Shown here piece by piece: positions 17,195 to 26,351 of a stretch of 64,000 nt of DNA; position 1 is the first letter of the stretch, and every line of letters starts with the position of its first letter. Position numbers and translations under genes: made by a program. The DNA lies in contig CAYTCI010000002.1 in the NCBI GenBank assembly GCA_964436305.1, positions 62,001 through 126,000 on the forward strand. The letters are read 5' to 3'. Under the pieces are notes generated by a model, which saw only the letters and a list, made by a program, of their open reading frames with translations, made no database searches and was not told the DNA's origin. This DNA comes from JAKPUX01 sp964436305 (GTDB taxonomy: Bacteria; Zhuqueibacterota; Zhuqueibacteria; Residuimicrobiales; Residuimicrobiaceae).

Positions 17195-19621
17195 ATGGAG
17201 AAGAGAGAGAGGCTGGCGATGGCGTTCTTCTTGCTGACGCTGGCGGGCTTTTGCATGCAGTGCGCCGCCCCCGGTCCGTCACCGCGGCGGATCGAACGCT
17301 TCACCCGTGAGTGGAAATTCAACCTCGGGGATCTCCCCGGTGCCCAGGAACCCGGGTTCGCTGACAGCGGCTGGCGAACCCTCGATCTGCCGCACGACTG
17401 GAGTGTCGAGGGGAGCTTCAACCAGGATAATCCCGCCACCACCGACGGCGGCGCCCTGCCCGGCGGCATCGGCTGGTACCGCAAGAGCTTTTCCCTGCCG
17501 CAGAGTGACGACGGCTGCAGCGTTTTCATCGATTTCGACGGCGTCTACCGCAACAGCGAGGTCTGGATCAACGGCCATTACCTCGGCAAGCGCCCCTACG
17601 GCTACAGCTCCTTCCGTTACGAGCTGACTCCCTGGCTGAAATTCGGCACAGCGTCCAATCTCCTGGCTGTGCGGGTCGACAATTCGCAGCAGCCCAATTC
17701 GCGCTGGTACTCCGGCTCGGGGATCTACCGCAACGTCTGGCTGACCCTCACCGGCCGGGTCCATGTCGATCATTGGGGCACTTCCGTCACCACGCCGGAG
17801 GTCGCGGCGGAGCAGGCGGTCGTCGCCCTGCAGATCCGCGTGCGCAATAACCGGGAGGCGGCGCAGCAGGTGACGGTGCTGACCGAACTCCTTGATCCGG
17901 CCGGTCGCGCAGTGGCCTCGCTGAGCAATGCCCTGAGCCTGCCTGCGGGCGCGGTCGAAGCGGTCGCCGGCAACCTTACGGTCAGGCAGCCGGCCTTGTG
18001 GTCGGTCGAAAAGCCGGTTTTGTATCGTGCGGTCACCCGGATTTTGGCAGACGACCGGGAGGAGGACCGCTACGAGACCCCCTTCGGCATCCGCACCATT
18101 GCTTTCGATCTGCAAAAGGGCTTTAGCCTCAATGGGATGCCGATGAAACTCCTCGGCGTCTGCAATCACCATGACCTCGGCTGTCTCGGCGCCGCGATTA
18201 ACGAACGTGCCCTCGAGCGCCAGCTTGAACTGCTCAAGGCGATGGGCTGCAACGCAATCCGCACCTCGCACAATCCGCCGGCGCCGGAGCTGCTCGATCT
18301 TTGCGACCGCATGGGCTTTCTGGTGATGGATGAGGCTTTTGATATGTGGAAGATAGCCAAAACCCCCTTCGACTATCATCTCGACTGGGACGAATGGCAC
18401 CGCCGCGATCTCGAGGATTTGGTCCGGCGCGACCGCAACCACCCCTGCGTGGTGCTGTGGAGCATCGGCAACGAGATCCCCGAACAGTGGGATGACAGCG
18501 GCACCGAGATGGCCAAAGAGCTGGCCGCGATCGTGCGCGAGCTCGACCCCACCCGGCCGATCACCTCAGCCTGCAACGATCCCTCACCGCAGAACCGGAT
18601 CATCCGCTCGGGCGCCCTCGACGTCGTCGGCCGCAACTATCACGAAAAGGATCTGCGGACTTTCCCGCAGGATTATCCCGGACTCAAACTGGTCGCGAGC
18701 GAGACCAACTCGGCCATCGCCACCCGCGGCTCCTATGACATGCCCTCCGATTCGGTGCGGATCTGGCCGATCGAGTGGAACCGGCGCGGGCCGATGAATG
18801 ACGATCTCACCTGCTCGGCCTACGACAACTGCCGGGTCCCCTGGGGCTCCACCCACGTCGACACCTGGCGGATCGTGCGCGAGTGCGCCTATGTCTCCGG
18901 GATGTTCATCTGGACCGGCTTCGATTATCTTGGCGAGCCGACGCCCTATCCCTGGCCGGCGCGCAGCTCCTATTTCGGCCTGATCGATCTCGCCGGTTTC
19001 CCCAAGGATGGCTATTACTTCTATCAGGCTGAATGGACCAGTAAACCGATGCTCCATCTCTTTCCCCACTGGAACTGGTCAGCCGGCCAGCCTATCGATG
19101 TCTGGGCCTACACCAATCAGGAGGCGGTGGAGCTCTTTTTGAACGGCCAATCCCTGGGCAAAAAGACCAGGGATGCCGGCACCTTCCAGCTGGTCTGGCG
19201 GGTTCCCTTTGCACCGGGCACCCTCAAGGCGGTCGCCTATAAGGGCGGCCAGGCCGTGCTCGAGCAGAGCGTGCAGACCGCCGGGGCGCCGGCCAAAATC
19301 GCCCTGACCGCCGACCGGGAGCGGATCAAGGCCGATGGCCGCGACCTCTCGTTCGTCACCGTCGATATCGTCGACGCCAACGGGGTGGTGGTGCCGCACG
19401 CCGACCATCTGGTGCGGTTTGCCCTCCAGGGTCCCGGCCGGATCGCCGGGGTGGACAATGGTCTCCAGACCAGCATGGAGCCTTTCAAGGCGGATTACCG
19501 CAAGGCCTTCAATGGCAAGTGCCTTTGTGTGGTGCAGGCACAACAGAGCACCGGTTCGCTGCTCCTGACGGCACGCTCCGAGGGGTTGCAGGAGGCCTCG
19601 CTGCAGCTCACCTGCGAATGA
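17195..19621 (+). CDS. GH2 glycosidase, beta-galactosidase-like
   Basis: 808 residues, ATG preceded by CAGGAGA. The N-terminal hydrophobic leader with two cysteines (LLTLAGFCMQCAAPG) could be a signal or lipoprotein peptide, but the lipobox is poor. GH2 domains run in order: jelly-roll sugar-binding (WRTLDLPHDWSVEG, WYRKSF), immunoglobulin-like (~200-300), the TIM barrel with CNAIRTSHNPPAPE, acid/base Glu427 (VLWSIGNE) and nucleophile Glu503 (KLVASETNSA), then C-terminal DUF4982- and Ig-like domains (VFVTVDIVDANGVVVPHAD-type region). Together with the GH31 gene it would strip galactose and xylose side chains, as in xyloglucan or galactoside breakdown. The exact substrate is inferred. Confidence 0.9.
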   Translation: MEKRERLAMAFFLLTLAGFCMQCAAPGPSPRRIERFTREWKFNLGDLPGAQEPGFADSGWRTLDLPHDWSVEGSFNQDNPATTDGGALPGGIGWYRKSFSLPQSDDGCSVFIDFDGVYRNSEVWINGHYLGKRPYGYSSFRYELTPWLKFGTASNLLAVRVDNSQQPNSRWYSGSGIYRNVWLTLTGRVHVDHWGTSVTTPEVAAEQAVVALQIRVRNNREAAQQVTVLTELLDPAGRAVASLSNALSLPAGAVEAVAGNLTVRQPALWSVEKPVLYRAVTRILADDREEDRYETPFGIRTIAFDLQKGFSLNGMPMKLLGVCNHHDLGCLGAAINERALERQLELLKAMGCNAIRTSHNPPAPELLDLCDRMGFLVMDEAFDMWKIAKTPFDYHLDWDEWHRRDLEDLVRRDRNHPCVVLWSIGNEIPEQWDDSGTEMAKELAAIVRELDPTRPITSACNDPSPQNRIIRSGALDVVGRNYHEKDLRTFPQDYPGLKLVASETNSAIATRGSYDMPSDSVRIWPIEWNRRGPMNDDLTCSAYDNCRVPWGSTHVDTWRIVRECAYVSGMFIWTGFDYLGEPTPYPWPARSSYFGLIDLAGFPKDGYYFYQAEWTSKPMLHLFPHWNWSAGQPIDVWAYTNQEAVELFLNGQSLGKKTRDAGTFQLVWRVPFAPGTLKAVAYKGGQAVLEQSVQTAGAPAKIALTADRERIKADGRDLSFVTVDIVDANGVVVPHADHLVRFALQGPGRIAGVDNGLQTSMEPFKADYRKAFNGKCLCVVQAQQSTGSLLLTARSEGLQEASLQLTCE

Positions 19622-19634
19622 GCCTTGTCGCATG

Positions 19635-19668
19635 AAAAAAAGCCCTGGAATTCCAGGGCTTTTTTTTT
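19635..19668. terminator. bidirectional intrinsic terminator
   Basis: A perfect 20-bp palindrome, AGCCCTGGAATTCCAGGGCT (19641-19660), is flanked by an A-run on the left and a T-run on the right. It can terminate both the GH2 gene (+) and the convergent GH51-like gene (-). Confidence 0.9.
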
Positions 19669-19674
19669 ACCGGT

Positions 19675-21606
19675 TCAGCGGACCAGGAGCATCTTCCGCG
19701 TCGCAGTGAAAGGGCCGGCCTCGAGCCGGCAGAGATAGAGCCCGCCGGCCAGACGATCCGCGGCGAAGACGACGCGGTGGGCGCCGGCGCTTTGCCGCTC
19801 ACCCGGCAGGAGCAGAGAGACCTCCCGCCCGGTCAGATCAAAAATTCGCAGCCGTACCTCCATCTCCCGGGGCAAGTTATAGCTGATCACCGTCTGCGCA
19901 TTGAAGGGGTTCGGGTAATTGGGGCTGAGTTGAAAGGCCTCCGGCGCCTGGCCATCCGCGGTGTCAACATGGTTCACGGCGCGGCTGATGAGGACATACT
20001 GCACCGAGAGGGGAGGAGAGGGATAGCGGATCCCGCCGCTGGCCTCGCAGGCCCGGGCGGGTATTTTCTCCAGCCTGTCGATCGGCCCCCAGGCGGCGCC
20101 CGTTGGTGCGGCATCATTGACCACCACCTTCTGGGCCCACTGCTCACTGCTCTCACCGGCGAGCGAGTAAAGGTAATAGTGGCTGCCGGGGGCGAAATCC
20201 TGCGGCGCGATCTGGATGATCTGTTCGCCGGCGCCCTTGTTGACGGTCACCACGGCCAACTCACCCGAGGTGAAGGTGGTGGCATAGGCAAGCACATCGC
20301 TGGAACCGGAGACGGCGGAGCGGACGCTGTGATCGCCGGTGAAGCGCTGCAGGTAGTAGAGGTAGTAAAAGTCGGGGCGTGGATTCCAGGCCGGGATGGC
20401 CGTGTTGGCGCCCTTGTAGAACATGCCGCCCGATTCCCAATGGACCAGCAGCCAGCGGGCCGCCAGGCCAAAGTTGTTCTGGATCATCTCGCAGCTGAGG
20501 ACGACGGCCTGCATGCCGTTGGCGATGGAGGTCGCCGCCTGAGGGTGATCGACCATGTTCCATTCGGTCAACGCGACCGGCCGGCTGACGGCCTGTTTCC
20601 GGGCGATATCCTGGCGGATGAAGGTGATGTTCTTATTGATCTCATTGCGCGCCAGATCGATCTGGCTTTTGGCCATGTTGACCCCGGTGCTGCCGAAGTA
20701 ATTATGCATGACATAAAAATCGGCGGCATCCCCGACCTCCCGCAAGAATCCCTCGTTCCAGTTCCGGTCCGCGATATTCCAGCTGGTAGCGCCGTCATAG
20801 TGGAGGATTTGCCCGCCGATGTAGATGGTTTCATCCATCTCGGCGGCGGCTGCCCGCATGGAATCGGCGAAAATCCTGAAATGGCGGCCGTAGAGCTCGC
20901 CGGTGATGATTTTCGGCTGGCCATCCCGGTTGCGGGTGGTGTCGATCTGCCAGCCGGCCTCCCAGGGGCCGCCGTTTTCGTTACCGATCTCCCAGAAGCG
21001 GGTGCGGCCTTCGTCGCGGCGGACCCACTCAGCGGCCAGATGCGCGGCCCGCTCCACCGGCCGGTCGCCGAGGCCGTAGCGGGCATAACCGTAATTGATG
21101 GTGATCAAGCCCTGGGTCTGGTTGGCCTGCTCCCGCAGGGAATAGTAGGTATCGAGGGTGGTGGTCCAGCTGTGCAGGCCGTATTGCGGAGAGAGAGCGA
21201 TCGGCGCGCCATTGTTGGTGCCGTCCGGAATGGTGGAGGGGAGGTCGCCCGGATCGCCATTCCAGAAAAAGATATCCCCCCAGCTGCCACCCGGATAACG
21301 GATGAAAGTGGGGGAGAGCTTGCGGATATGGCCGATCAGCACCGGGTTCAGGATGTCATTGCCGACCCAGGCTGCCAGTGCGTTGCCAAAGATGTAGGGC
21401 GAAACGGTGCCGAGGGTATCGTGCGTGCTGATGGTCACGGTCACGGCCGGCGTGGCGGTCGTCTTGATGGAGGTCTGCGCGGGCGGCAGCGAGGCGTTCC
21501 GGGGGACATAGTCGGTGAGGAAACAGTTATCGGCCTGCTGCGCCAGCAAGGTGGCGGCTGCCGCGAGGCTGAAGAGTGAGAGCAGTAGGGCAAGATTAGG
21601 TCGCAT
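19675..21606 (-). CDS. secreted GH51-like alpha-L-arabinofuranosidase with type IX sorting domain
   Basis: 643 residues from ATG 21606 (GGGAG ribosome site, signal peptide LALLLSLFSLAAAATLLA). A clan GH-A barrel of the GH51/GH39 type shows FIRYPGGSWGD near residue 102, acid/base Glu210 in WEIGNENGGPW and the likely nucleophile Glu348 in ALTEWN. A beta-domain follows (~440-540). The last ~85 residues contain LSPNYPNPFNAQTVISYNLP and ...GLYLCRLEAG...RKMLLVR, the FlgD-like C-terminal sorting domain of type IX-secreted proteins. It is the last gene downstream of the TonB receptor cluster but is separated from it by an intrinsic terminator. Arabinose removal from arabinan, arabinoxylan or xyloglucan is inferred. 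Confidence 0.82.
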   Translation of the reverse strand: MRPNLALLLSLFSLAAAATLLAQQADNCFLTDYVPRNASLPPAQTSIKTTATPAVTVTISTHDTLGTVSPYIFGNALAAWVGNDILNPVLIGHIRKLSPTFIRYPGGSWGDIFFWNGDPGDLPSTIPDGTNNGAPIALSPQYGLHSWTTTLDTYYSLREQANQTQGLITINYGYARYGLGDRPVERAAHLAAEWVRRDEGRTRFWEIGNENGGPWEAGWQIDTTRNRDGQPKIITGELYGRHFRIFADSMRAAAAEMDETIYIGGQILHYDGATSWNIADRNWNEGFLREVGDAADFYVMHNYFGSTGVNMAKSQIDLARNEINKNITFIRQDIARKQAVSRPVALTEWNMVDHPQAATSIANGMQAVVLSCEMIQNNFGLAARWLLVHWESGGMFYKGANTAIPAWNPRPDFYYLYYLQRFTGDHSVRSAVSGSSDVLAYATTFTSGELAVVTVNKGAGEQIIQIAPQDFAPGSHYYLYSLAGESSEQWAQKVVVNDAAPTGAAWGPIDRLEKIPARACEASGGIRYPSPPLSVQYVLISRAVNHVDTADGQAPEAFQLSPNYPNPFNAQTVISYNLPREMEVRLRIFDLTGREVSLLLPGERQSAGAHRVVFAADRLAGGLYLCRLEAGPFTATRKMLLVR

Positions 21607-21634
21607 GGAGACTCCCTGGGATAGACTGTGCTGT

Positions 21635-21665
21635 AAAAAAAAGCCTGTGACGGCAGCCACAGGCT
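21635..21665 (-). terminator. intrinsic terminator inside the TonB-GH gene series
   Basis: Read on the minus strand: AGCCTGTG, an 8-nt loop, CACAGGCT, then eight T residues. It lies 22 bases after the lipoprotein stop and just before the GH51-like gene, so it would stop or attenuate read-through into that gene. Confidence 0.85.
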
Positions 21666-21687
21666 CGGGACGGACAGGGTGGACGGA

Positions 21688-22944
21688 TCAGAGGCCCGCG
21701 GTCGTCCCCATATCGACGCGGTAGATGGTCCACTCTTCACCGGCGGTATCGTCGCCGCAGATCATATAGAGGTAATTCTGGCTCCCCCAGGCAAAGTGCT
21801 TGCAGTAGGGATTGAGGATCCCCTTGTAAAAATAGTCCATCTGGCCGGTGGCCGGATTATAGCTCAGCAGGGGATCGGCCGCATCGGTCGCTAGGATCAT
21901 GGTGCCGTCCGCTGCGAAGGAAATGGCCTTGAGGGTGCGACCGGCGAACTCGCCGGTTTTCGAGAGGTCGAGAACCAGTTCCTGCGGGCCGACGCTGCCC
22001 TTGTCGCCGATGACATGGCGGAAGATCTTGACCGGATCGGCGGCGGTGGCGCGCACGGCGACGTAGACCGCGCCGTTGTATGAGCGGAGGGCGAGGATCT
22101 CCTGGGTGGCGTAAAAGCCGGCCGAGACCGCGGTGGAAGAGAGGTCACCGGGAACGACGACCAGGTCGGTGCGGGTGCCGCCGGCAAAGCAATAGCCACC
22201 CGGACCGAAATCGAGGAACTTGACCACCTTGCCCGAGGGGAGGTTCACCCAGCGGGCGATGGCGCCAGTGGCGACGTCGAGTTTGTCGATGGCCCGGTTG
22301 TTTCCCGCCAGGTAGAGATTACCATCCGGTCCGATGCTGGCGTCAAAGGGGACGCGCAGGGCGGTGGCCAGATTGGTTTTATCCCCGGCGGGCGTGATCT
22401 TTTGGATATAGCGGGTGTTGGTCTCGACCACATAGAGGTTCTCGGCGGCATCGACGGCGACCACGGCCAGCGGCAGGTCCTCATTGAACATGCCGTAGCG
22501 GCCGACGACCGCATCGATCCTGTAGGGTTGGGCGTATTTGGCCGTGGCCATGGCCTTGTTCGAGACCACCTTGACCTGGCAAGCGTTGGTCGCCAGCCTG
22601 GGCCGGCGCACCTTGATCATGGTATCGGAGAACTCGACGACATCGGCCTTGACATCATCAAAATAGATGCCGTTGTAGAGATAGCGGTAGCTGGTGTCCT
22701 TGTCGGAGCTCTTGACGACCAGGGTGTCGATCGCGCCGGTGAAATTGGCGCCATGGATCGTGATATAGTTCACGCCTGCGGCCGCCGCGGCCGGATCGAT
22801 CGAGGCGATCGAAACGGTGGCGGTTGTCGGCGCGGGTTCCTCCCACTTGGGCTCGGCGACATCAAATTCGCAACCGGTCAGCAAGAGCCCGGCGGCCGCC
22901 AGCAGGAGTGTGACGAAGGTTAGGATGGGACGAGGTTTCATCAT
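21688..22944 (-). CDS. TIG/IPT-domain lipoprotein with NHL-like propeller
   Basis: 418 residues. The signal peptide ends in a clear lipobox, LLLTGC (Cys at ~25), so it is a lipoprotein. Residues ~45-140 form an IPT/TIG immunoglobulin-like domain (VSIASIDPAAAAAGVNYITIHGANFTG). Residues ~145-418 contain repeated six-bladed-propeller segments of NHL/Vgb type (DAAENLYVVETNTRYIQKITPAGDKTNLA, IGPDGNLYLAGNNRAIDKLD). It lies 20 bases after the PorV-like gene in the TonB operon. In Bacteroidetes the equivalent place is held by SusD and SusE/F glycan-binding lipoproteins. A glycan-binding role here is a reasonable guess, not shown by the sequence. Confidence 0.75.
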   Translation of the reverse strand: MMKPRPILTFVTLLLAAAGLLLTGCEFDVAEPKWEEPAPTTATVSIASIDPAAAAAGVNYITIHGANFTGAIDTLVVKSSDKDTSYRYLYNGIYFDDVKADVVEFSDTMIKVRRPRLATNACQVKVVSNKAMATAKYAQPYRIDAVVGRYGMFNEDLPLAVVAVDAAENLYVVETNTRYIQKITPAGDKTNLATALRVPFDASIGPDGNLYLAGNNRAIDKLDVATGAIARWVNLPSGKVVKFLDFGPGGYCFAGGTRTDLVVVPGDLSSTAVSAGFYATQEILALRSYNGAVYVAVRATAADPVKIFRHVIGDKGSVGPQELVLDLSKTGEFAGRTLKAISFAADGTMILATDAADPLLSYNPATGQMDYFYKGILNPYCKHFAWGSQNYLYMICGDDTAGEEWTIYRVDMGTTAGL

Positions 22945-22964
22945 GGTATTCTCCTTGGCCTTGA

Positions 22965-24029
22965 TTACAGTGAGATCCGGGCGGTTATGCGCTGGACTTT
23001 ATCGAAGACGCCGTAAGGGGTATAGGCGTAATCAAAGGCGAAGCCCGCCTTGTAGACGCCCAGTCCGAACGAAAAACCGCTGTTCTCATCGCTGGCGGTG
23101 ACGTAGCCGCCGCGCAAGGCGATCATGTTCATGATCCGGTAATCCAGGCCAACCTTGAGCTGCTCGGGATGGTCCCGGTAATGGCTCGCATCGACGCTCA
23201 TCACCAGGGACTGGTGATACGGGACATTTTCGAAGAGATCCATCAGGTTCATTGAGATCCCGAGGGTGAAAACCAGGGGCAGCTGGAATTGCTCATAGAC
23301 GTACTGGACTTCCTTGGAGAAGTTGCGCACCGACATGCCGAAGACCAGGCTCTTGACGCCGGTCTTGAACTGGGTGCCAAAGTCGAAGACCAGGGGATTG
23401 AGCCGGTTGGTGCCGGTGGCGGTCGAGTCCTCGTAACCGATGATGGCATGGGTCGAATCGTCATAGATCGGAATGTGTCTGGACTCATTGGGGATCCGGC
23501 TCTCGCCGAGATCCTGGTGGGCCAGGCGGACTTGCCCGCCGACGCTGAAACGGTCGGTCAGGGCTTTGGCATAGCCGAGGCCCACGGCATAGGCGTTGAG
23601 TTCGAACAGGCCGGTCTCCTCATAGCCCTTGAGGTTGGCCGGATCCTTGCTGACCACCGTGCCGATGAAGCTCCCGAAATCGGCGTACTGCAGGCTCATT
23701 CCGATCACGCCGTATTTGCCGCCGGCCGGGTTGAGGGCCACACCCACGGTATAATGCCGGATATCGGCGATCCACTCATTGTTGCTGAGCGAGAGATCGG
23801 CGCGTTTTTCCATATTCGCCATCGCTGCCGGATTGAAAAAGAGGGCACTCGAGCCCAGCGGCAGGCTGGTCATTGCCCCGGCCATGGCGGCGCCCTGGGC
23901 GTCGGAGACGACGCTCAGGAATTTGAAACTGGTTTGCGCCAGTTTCTGATTATCCTGGGAATAGCCAGCGGTTGAGGCGAGCAGGACCAGGATACTCCCA
24001 AAGAGGAGAAGTGCGGTTATTTTTTTCAT
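22965..24029 (-). CDS. PorV/PorQ-like outer-membrane protein
   Basis: 354 residues from ATG 24029, with a GGGAG ribosome site and a signal peptide (ALLLFGSILVLLASTAGYS). The mature N-terminus FKFLSVVSDAQGAAMAGAMTSLPLGSSALFFNPAAMANM is the hallmark PorV/PorQ (UPF0164) opening. The remainder is short barrel strands ending VQRITARISL. In type IX secretion, PorV carries substrates away from the translocon. Its place between a fibronectin-domain secreted protein and a lipoprotein, in an operon with a TonB receptor, suggests a dedicated partner. Gap to the upstream gene 13 bases, to the downstream gene 20 bases. Confidence 0.85.
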   Translation of the reverse strand: MKKITALLLFGSILVLLASTAGYSQDNQKLAQTSFKFLSVVSDAQGAAMAGAMTSLPLGSSALFFNPAAMANMEKRADLSLSNNEWIADIRHYTVGVALNPAGGKYGVIGMSLQYADFGSFIGTVVSKDPANLKGYEETGLFELNAYAVGLGYAKALTDRFSVGGQVRLAHQDLGESRIPNESRHIPIYDDSTHAIIGYEDSTATGTNRLNPLVFDFGTQFKTGVKSLVFGMSVRNFSKEVQYVYEQFQLPLVFTLGISMNLMDLFENVPYHQSLVMSVDASHYRDHPEQLKVGLDYRIMNMIALRGGYVTASDENSGFSFGLGVYKAGFAFDYAYTPYGVFDKVQRITARISL

Positions 24030-24042
24030 TGATCTGCTCCCG

Positions 24043-26316
24043 TTATCGAATGATGACGAACTTGCGGAAAGTCGACTGTCCGGCCTTAAAGATCTTGTCG
24101 CCTTTACGATAGAGCACATCGCCCTGTTTGTAGATCGTTTTGAGATTCTCGTCGGTGATATCGTAGCGCGCGACGCGGTCGTCGGCTGCAAAAATATCCT
24201 CGCTGACCTCGACGTAAAGGATGTAGATGCCGCTGACGACGATCTGGTTCGAGGAGGTTTTGGAGTCCCAGGCCTCATCGCCGGAGCCGTTGGTGTGCAA
24301 GGTTTCCCAGATCAGGGTGCCGTCATCGCTGAAGATCTTGAGCTTGCATTTGGGCGGGATGCCATAGAACATGATCCGGTCATAGGGGCCGATCTCGCCG
24401 AACTGCCATTTCCGGGAGCGGATATCATAGGGATTGGGGACGACGCGCACCTCGGCAAGAAGATCGCCGGCCGGACGGAGCAGATTGGCGGAGACCGAGG
24501 TCATCGTCAGGAAGAGGCTGCTGTAGAGCGGCACGCCCGGTTTGACGTCGTTCTGTGTCCCGTCATCCTTGGATTGAATATAGTAGTAATAATTAAAGCC
24601 GCGGGTTGCGGAGGTGTCATCGAAGCTGTGCGTCACATGGGCGGCATCGCATTCGAAGATCTTTTCATAGACCGCGCGGTAGTCCTTGACCAGGCCTTCG
24701 GAACGGTAGATGACATAGCCGTTAAAGTGGGCGGCCTTGTCGGCGTTATCAGCCCAGGTCAGACTGATGGCATCGCCGCCGGAAGCGACGGTGAAGGAGG
24801 CCGGCGCCGGCGGGGGCTGGGGCATTTTGTAGCCGGAGCGGAAATTGGCACGAGCGTTCTTGAAGGTCTGCATGGTGGAATCGACCCCCGAGAAGACCCA
24901 GGCCTTCTGGTACTCGGAGACGCTGGAGGTAGTGGCACCGCCCGGTTTGACGAGAGTGGGCGCACCGCTGCCGACGAAATACTGATACCAGTTGGCGCCG
25001 ATTTCACGGCATTTTTCCCAGCTCAGGCCATTGACACCTTCGGCGAAGACGATGTGGATGCTGTCGCCGGGGGCCAGGGTATAGGGACCATAGCCCTGGC
25101 CATACATGCCGCCGGAGGGATGGAGGGGATCGGTGTTCAGCCAGTCGGCGTAATAGCGGCCGTCACCGACGGCCTCCCACAGCGACTTTTGCAGGTGGCC
25201 CTCGGTCATCTGGGACCAGCGCAGCTTCATCGCGGTCTCGTCATACTGGCTTTGCGGATTGGTGGTGGTTGAGCCGTCCGCGTTGAAATAATTGACGGTG
25301 GCCGGCTGATTATAGTCATCGAGGTTGAACTGGGCACCCGGGCCCTTGGAGGCGAGCAGGGTCACACAGCCGGCGAACTTGGCGGCGCCGAGGAGGCCGT
25401 CGAGATTGACACCACCGCCGGTCTGTTTCGGGCAGCCCCAGTCGTAATCATATCCGAGACTGGTGACCGCATTGCGGGTGCCGTAGCTGCCCTTGAGCGG
25501 GCTGTAAAAGGCATAAAAGCCGCGCAGGCTGTCCGGACGCGAGCGATAAGGGGGACCAAAGTCGTGGGCCACGGTGCTCGAGCCCCATTCCATGCCGAAA
25601 TCGCCCCACGCCGAGCTGTAACCGTTGGAGCAGACGCCGTTCATGGCGTAGCGGTAGGAAAAATAGACCCAAAAGTTCTGGAGGGTTTGGGTATTGACAT
25701 CCCCCCTGGCATTATAGATGCCGGTATTCTTGAATACATAGTCATGGATGAAATAGCTGTCATGGTTCTGCTGGACAAAGCCGAGGACCTTTTTGGTGAC
25801 CGAGACACCCATGGAGGTATTGTAATGAATGACCACCATGCGGTCGCTGGGGAGATCGGGGTTGATCTCATCGAGGGCATCATAGAGGGTATTGGAGGAG
25901 CCGTTCTGGTTGTCGACGACGACCTTCGGGGGTTCCTCGCGGCCGATCAGTTTGATGCTGGTGGAAAAGATCATTGCGGCCATATTGTCCGCGTCATAAC
26001 GCGGACCTGAACCGATCACCTTGACCGATTTGGTCTTTTTCTCGACCGGGTCGTTAAAGTCGGTCGCCCCCATCCAGACTGCTTTGGCGCGGGTGGCATA
26101 CTGGGCATCGCCGTACTGGGCGGGCCAGGCGAAGAAGTTGGTCGTGGTGAAGGGATAGAGTTCGCATTCGTTGCCGAAATCCATAAAGAAGCACTGGGCC
26201 TGGCCCACCCGGATCCAGCGAAGATCCTGGGCTGCAGAACGATCCATACTGCCGGCCCACAAGAGGGCAGCGAAGGCCAGCAGCAGGGGCAAGCGTCTTG
26301 TTTTCTTTTTATTCAT
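24043..26316 (-). CDS. secreted protein with fibronectin type III and FlgD-like C-terminal domain
   Basis: 757 residues from ATG 26316, chosen for its signal peptide (RRLPLLLAFAALLWAGSMDRSAAQ). An in-frame ATG at 26352 overlapping the TonB-receptor stop is a weaker alternative. The first ~480 residues show no family I recognise and are rich in aromatic residues. Residues ~505-610 form a fibronectin type III domain (PPPAPASFTVASGGDAISLTWADNADKAAHFNGYVIYRSEG). The C-terminus (VRVVPNPYDIRSRKW ... GIYILYVEVSED) is FlgD/sorting-domain-like. Proteins of this layout accompany TonB receptors in KSB1/Calditrichota-type genomes, to my recollection. A surface or secreted role is likely; substrate unknown. 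Confidence 0.7.
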   Translation of the reverse strand: MNKKKTRRLPLLLAFAALLWAGSMDRSAAQDLRWIRVGQAQCFFMDFGNECELYPFTTTNFFAWPAQYGDAQYATRAKAVWMGATDFNDPVEKKTKSVKVIGSGPRYDADNMAAMIFSTSIKLIGREEPPKVVVDNQNGSSNTLYDALDEINPDLPSDRMVVIHYNTSMGVSVTKKVLGFVQQNHDSYFIHDYVFKNTGIYNARGDVNTQTLQNFWVYFSYRYAMNGVCSNGYSSAWGDFGMEWGSSTVAHDFGPPYRSRPDSLRGFYAFYSPLKGSYGTRNAVTSLGYDYDWGCPKQTGGGVNLDGLLGAAKFAGCVTLLASKGPGAQFNLDDYNQPATVNYFNADGSTTTNPQSQYDETAMKLRWSQMTEGHLQKSLWEAVGDGRYYADWLNTDPLHPSGGMYGQGYGPYTLAPGDSIHIVFAEGVNGLSWEKCREIGANWYQYFVGSGAPTLVKPGGATTSSVSEYQKAWVFSGVDSTMQTFKNARANFRSGYKMPQPPPAPASFTVASGGDAISLTWADNADKAAHFNGYVIYRSEGLVKDYRAVYEKIFECDAAHVTHSFDDTSATRGFNYYYYIQSKDDGTQNDVKPGVPLYSSLFLTMTSVSANLLRPAGDLLAEVRVVPNPYDIRSRKWQFGEIGPYDRIMFYGIPPKCKLKIFSDDGTLIWETLHTNGSGDEAWDSKTSSNQIVVSGIYILYVEVSEDIFAADDRVARYDITDENLKTIYKQGDVLYRKGDKIFKAGQSTFRKFVIIR

Positions 26317-26351
26317 CGTGCATTCCCATTCGTTAGGTTGGTGGCCGGCCA

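Noticed and set aside
17195..17290. Lipoprotein call for the GH2 enzyme
   Set aside because: Cysteines are present after the hydrophobic leader, but the residues before them (AGF-C, CMQ-C) do not form a standard lipobox.
19777..21579. 600-codon plus-strand open frame opposite the GH51-like gene
   Set aside because: No recognisable domain, crosses the sorting-domain region of the real gene, and has no promoter or ribosome site.
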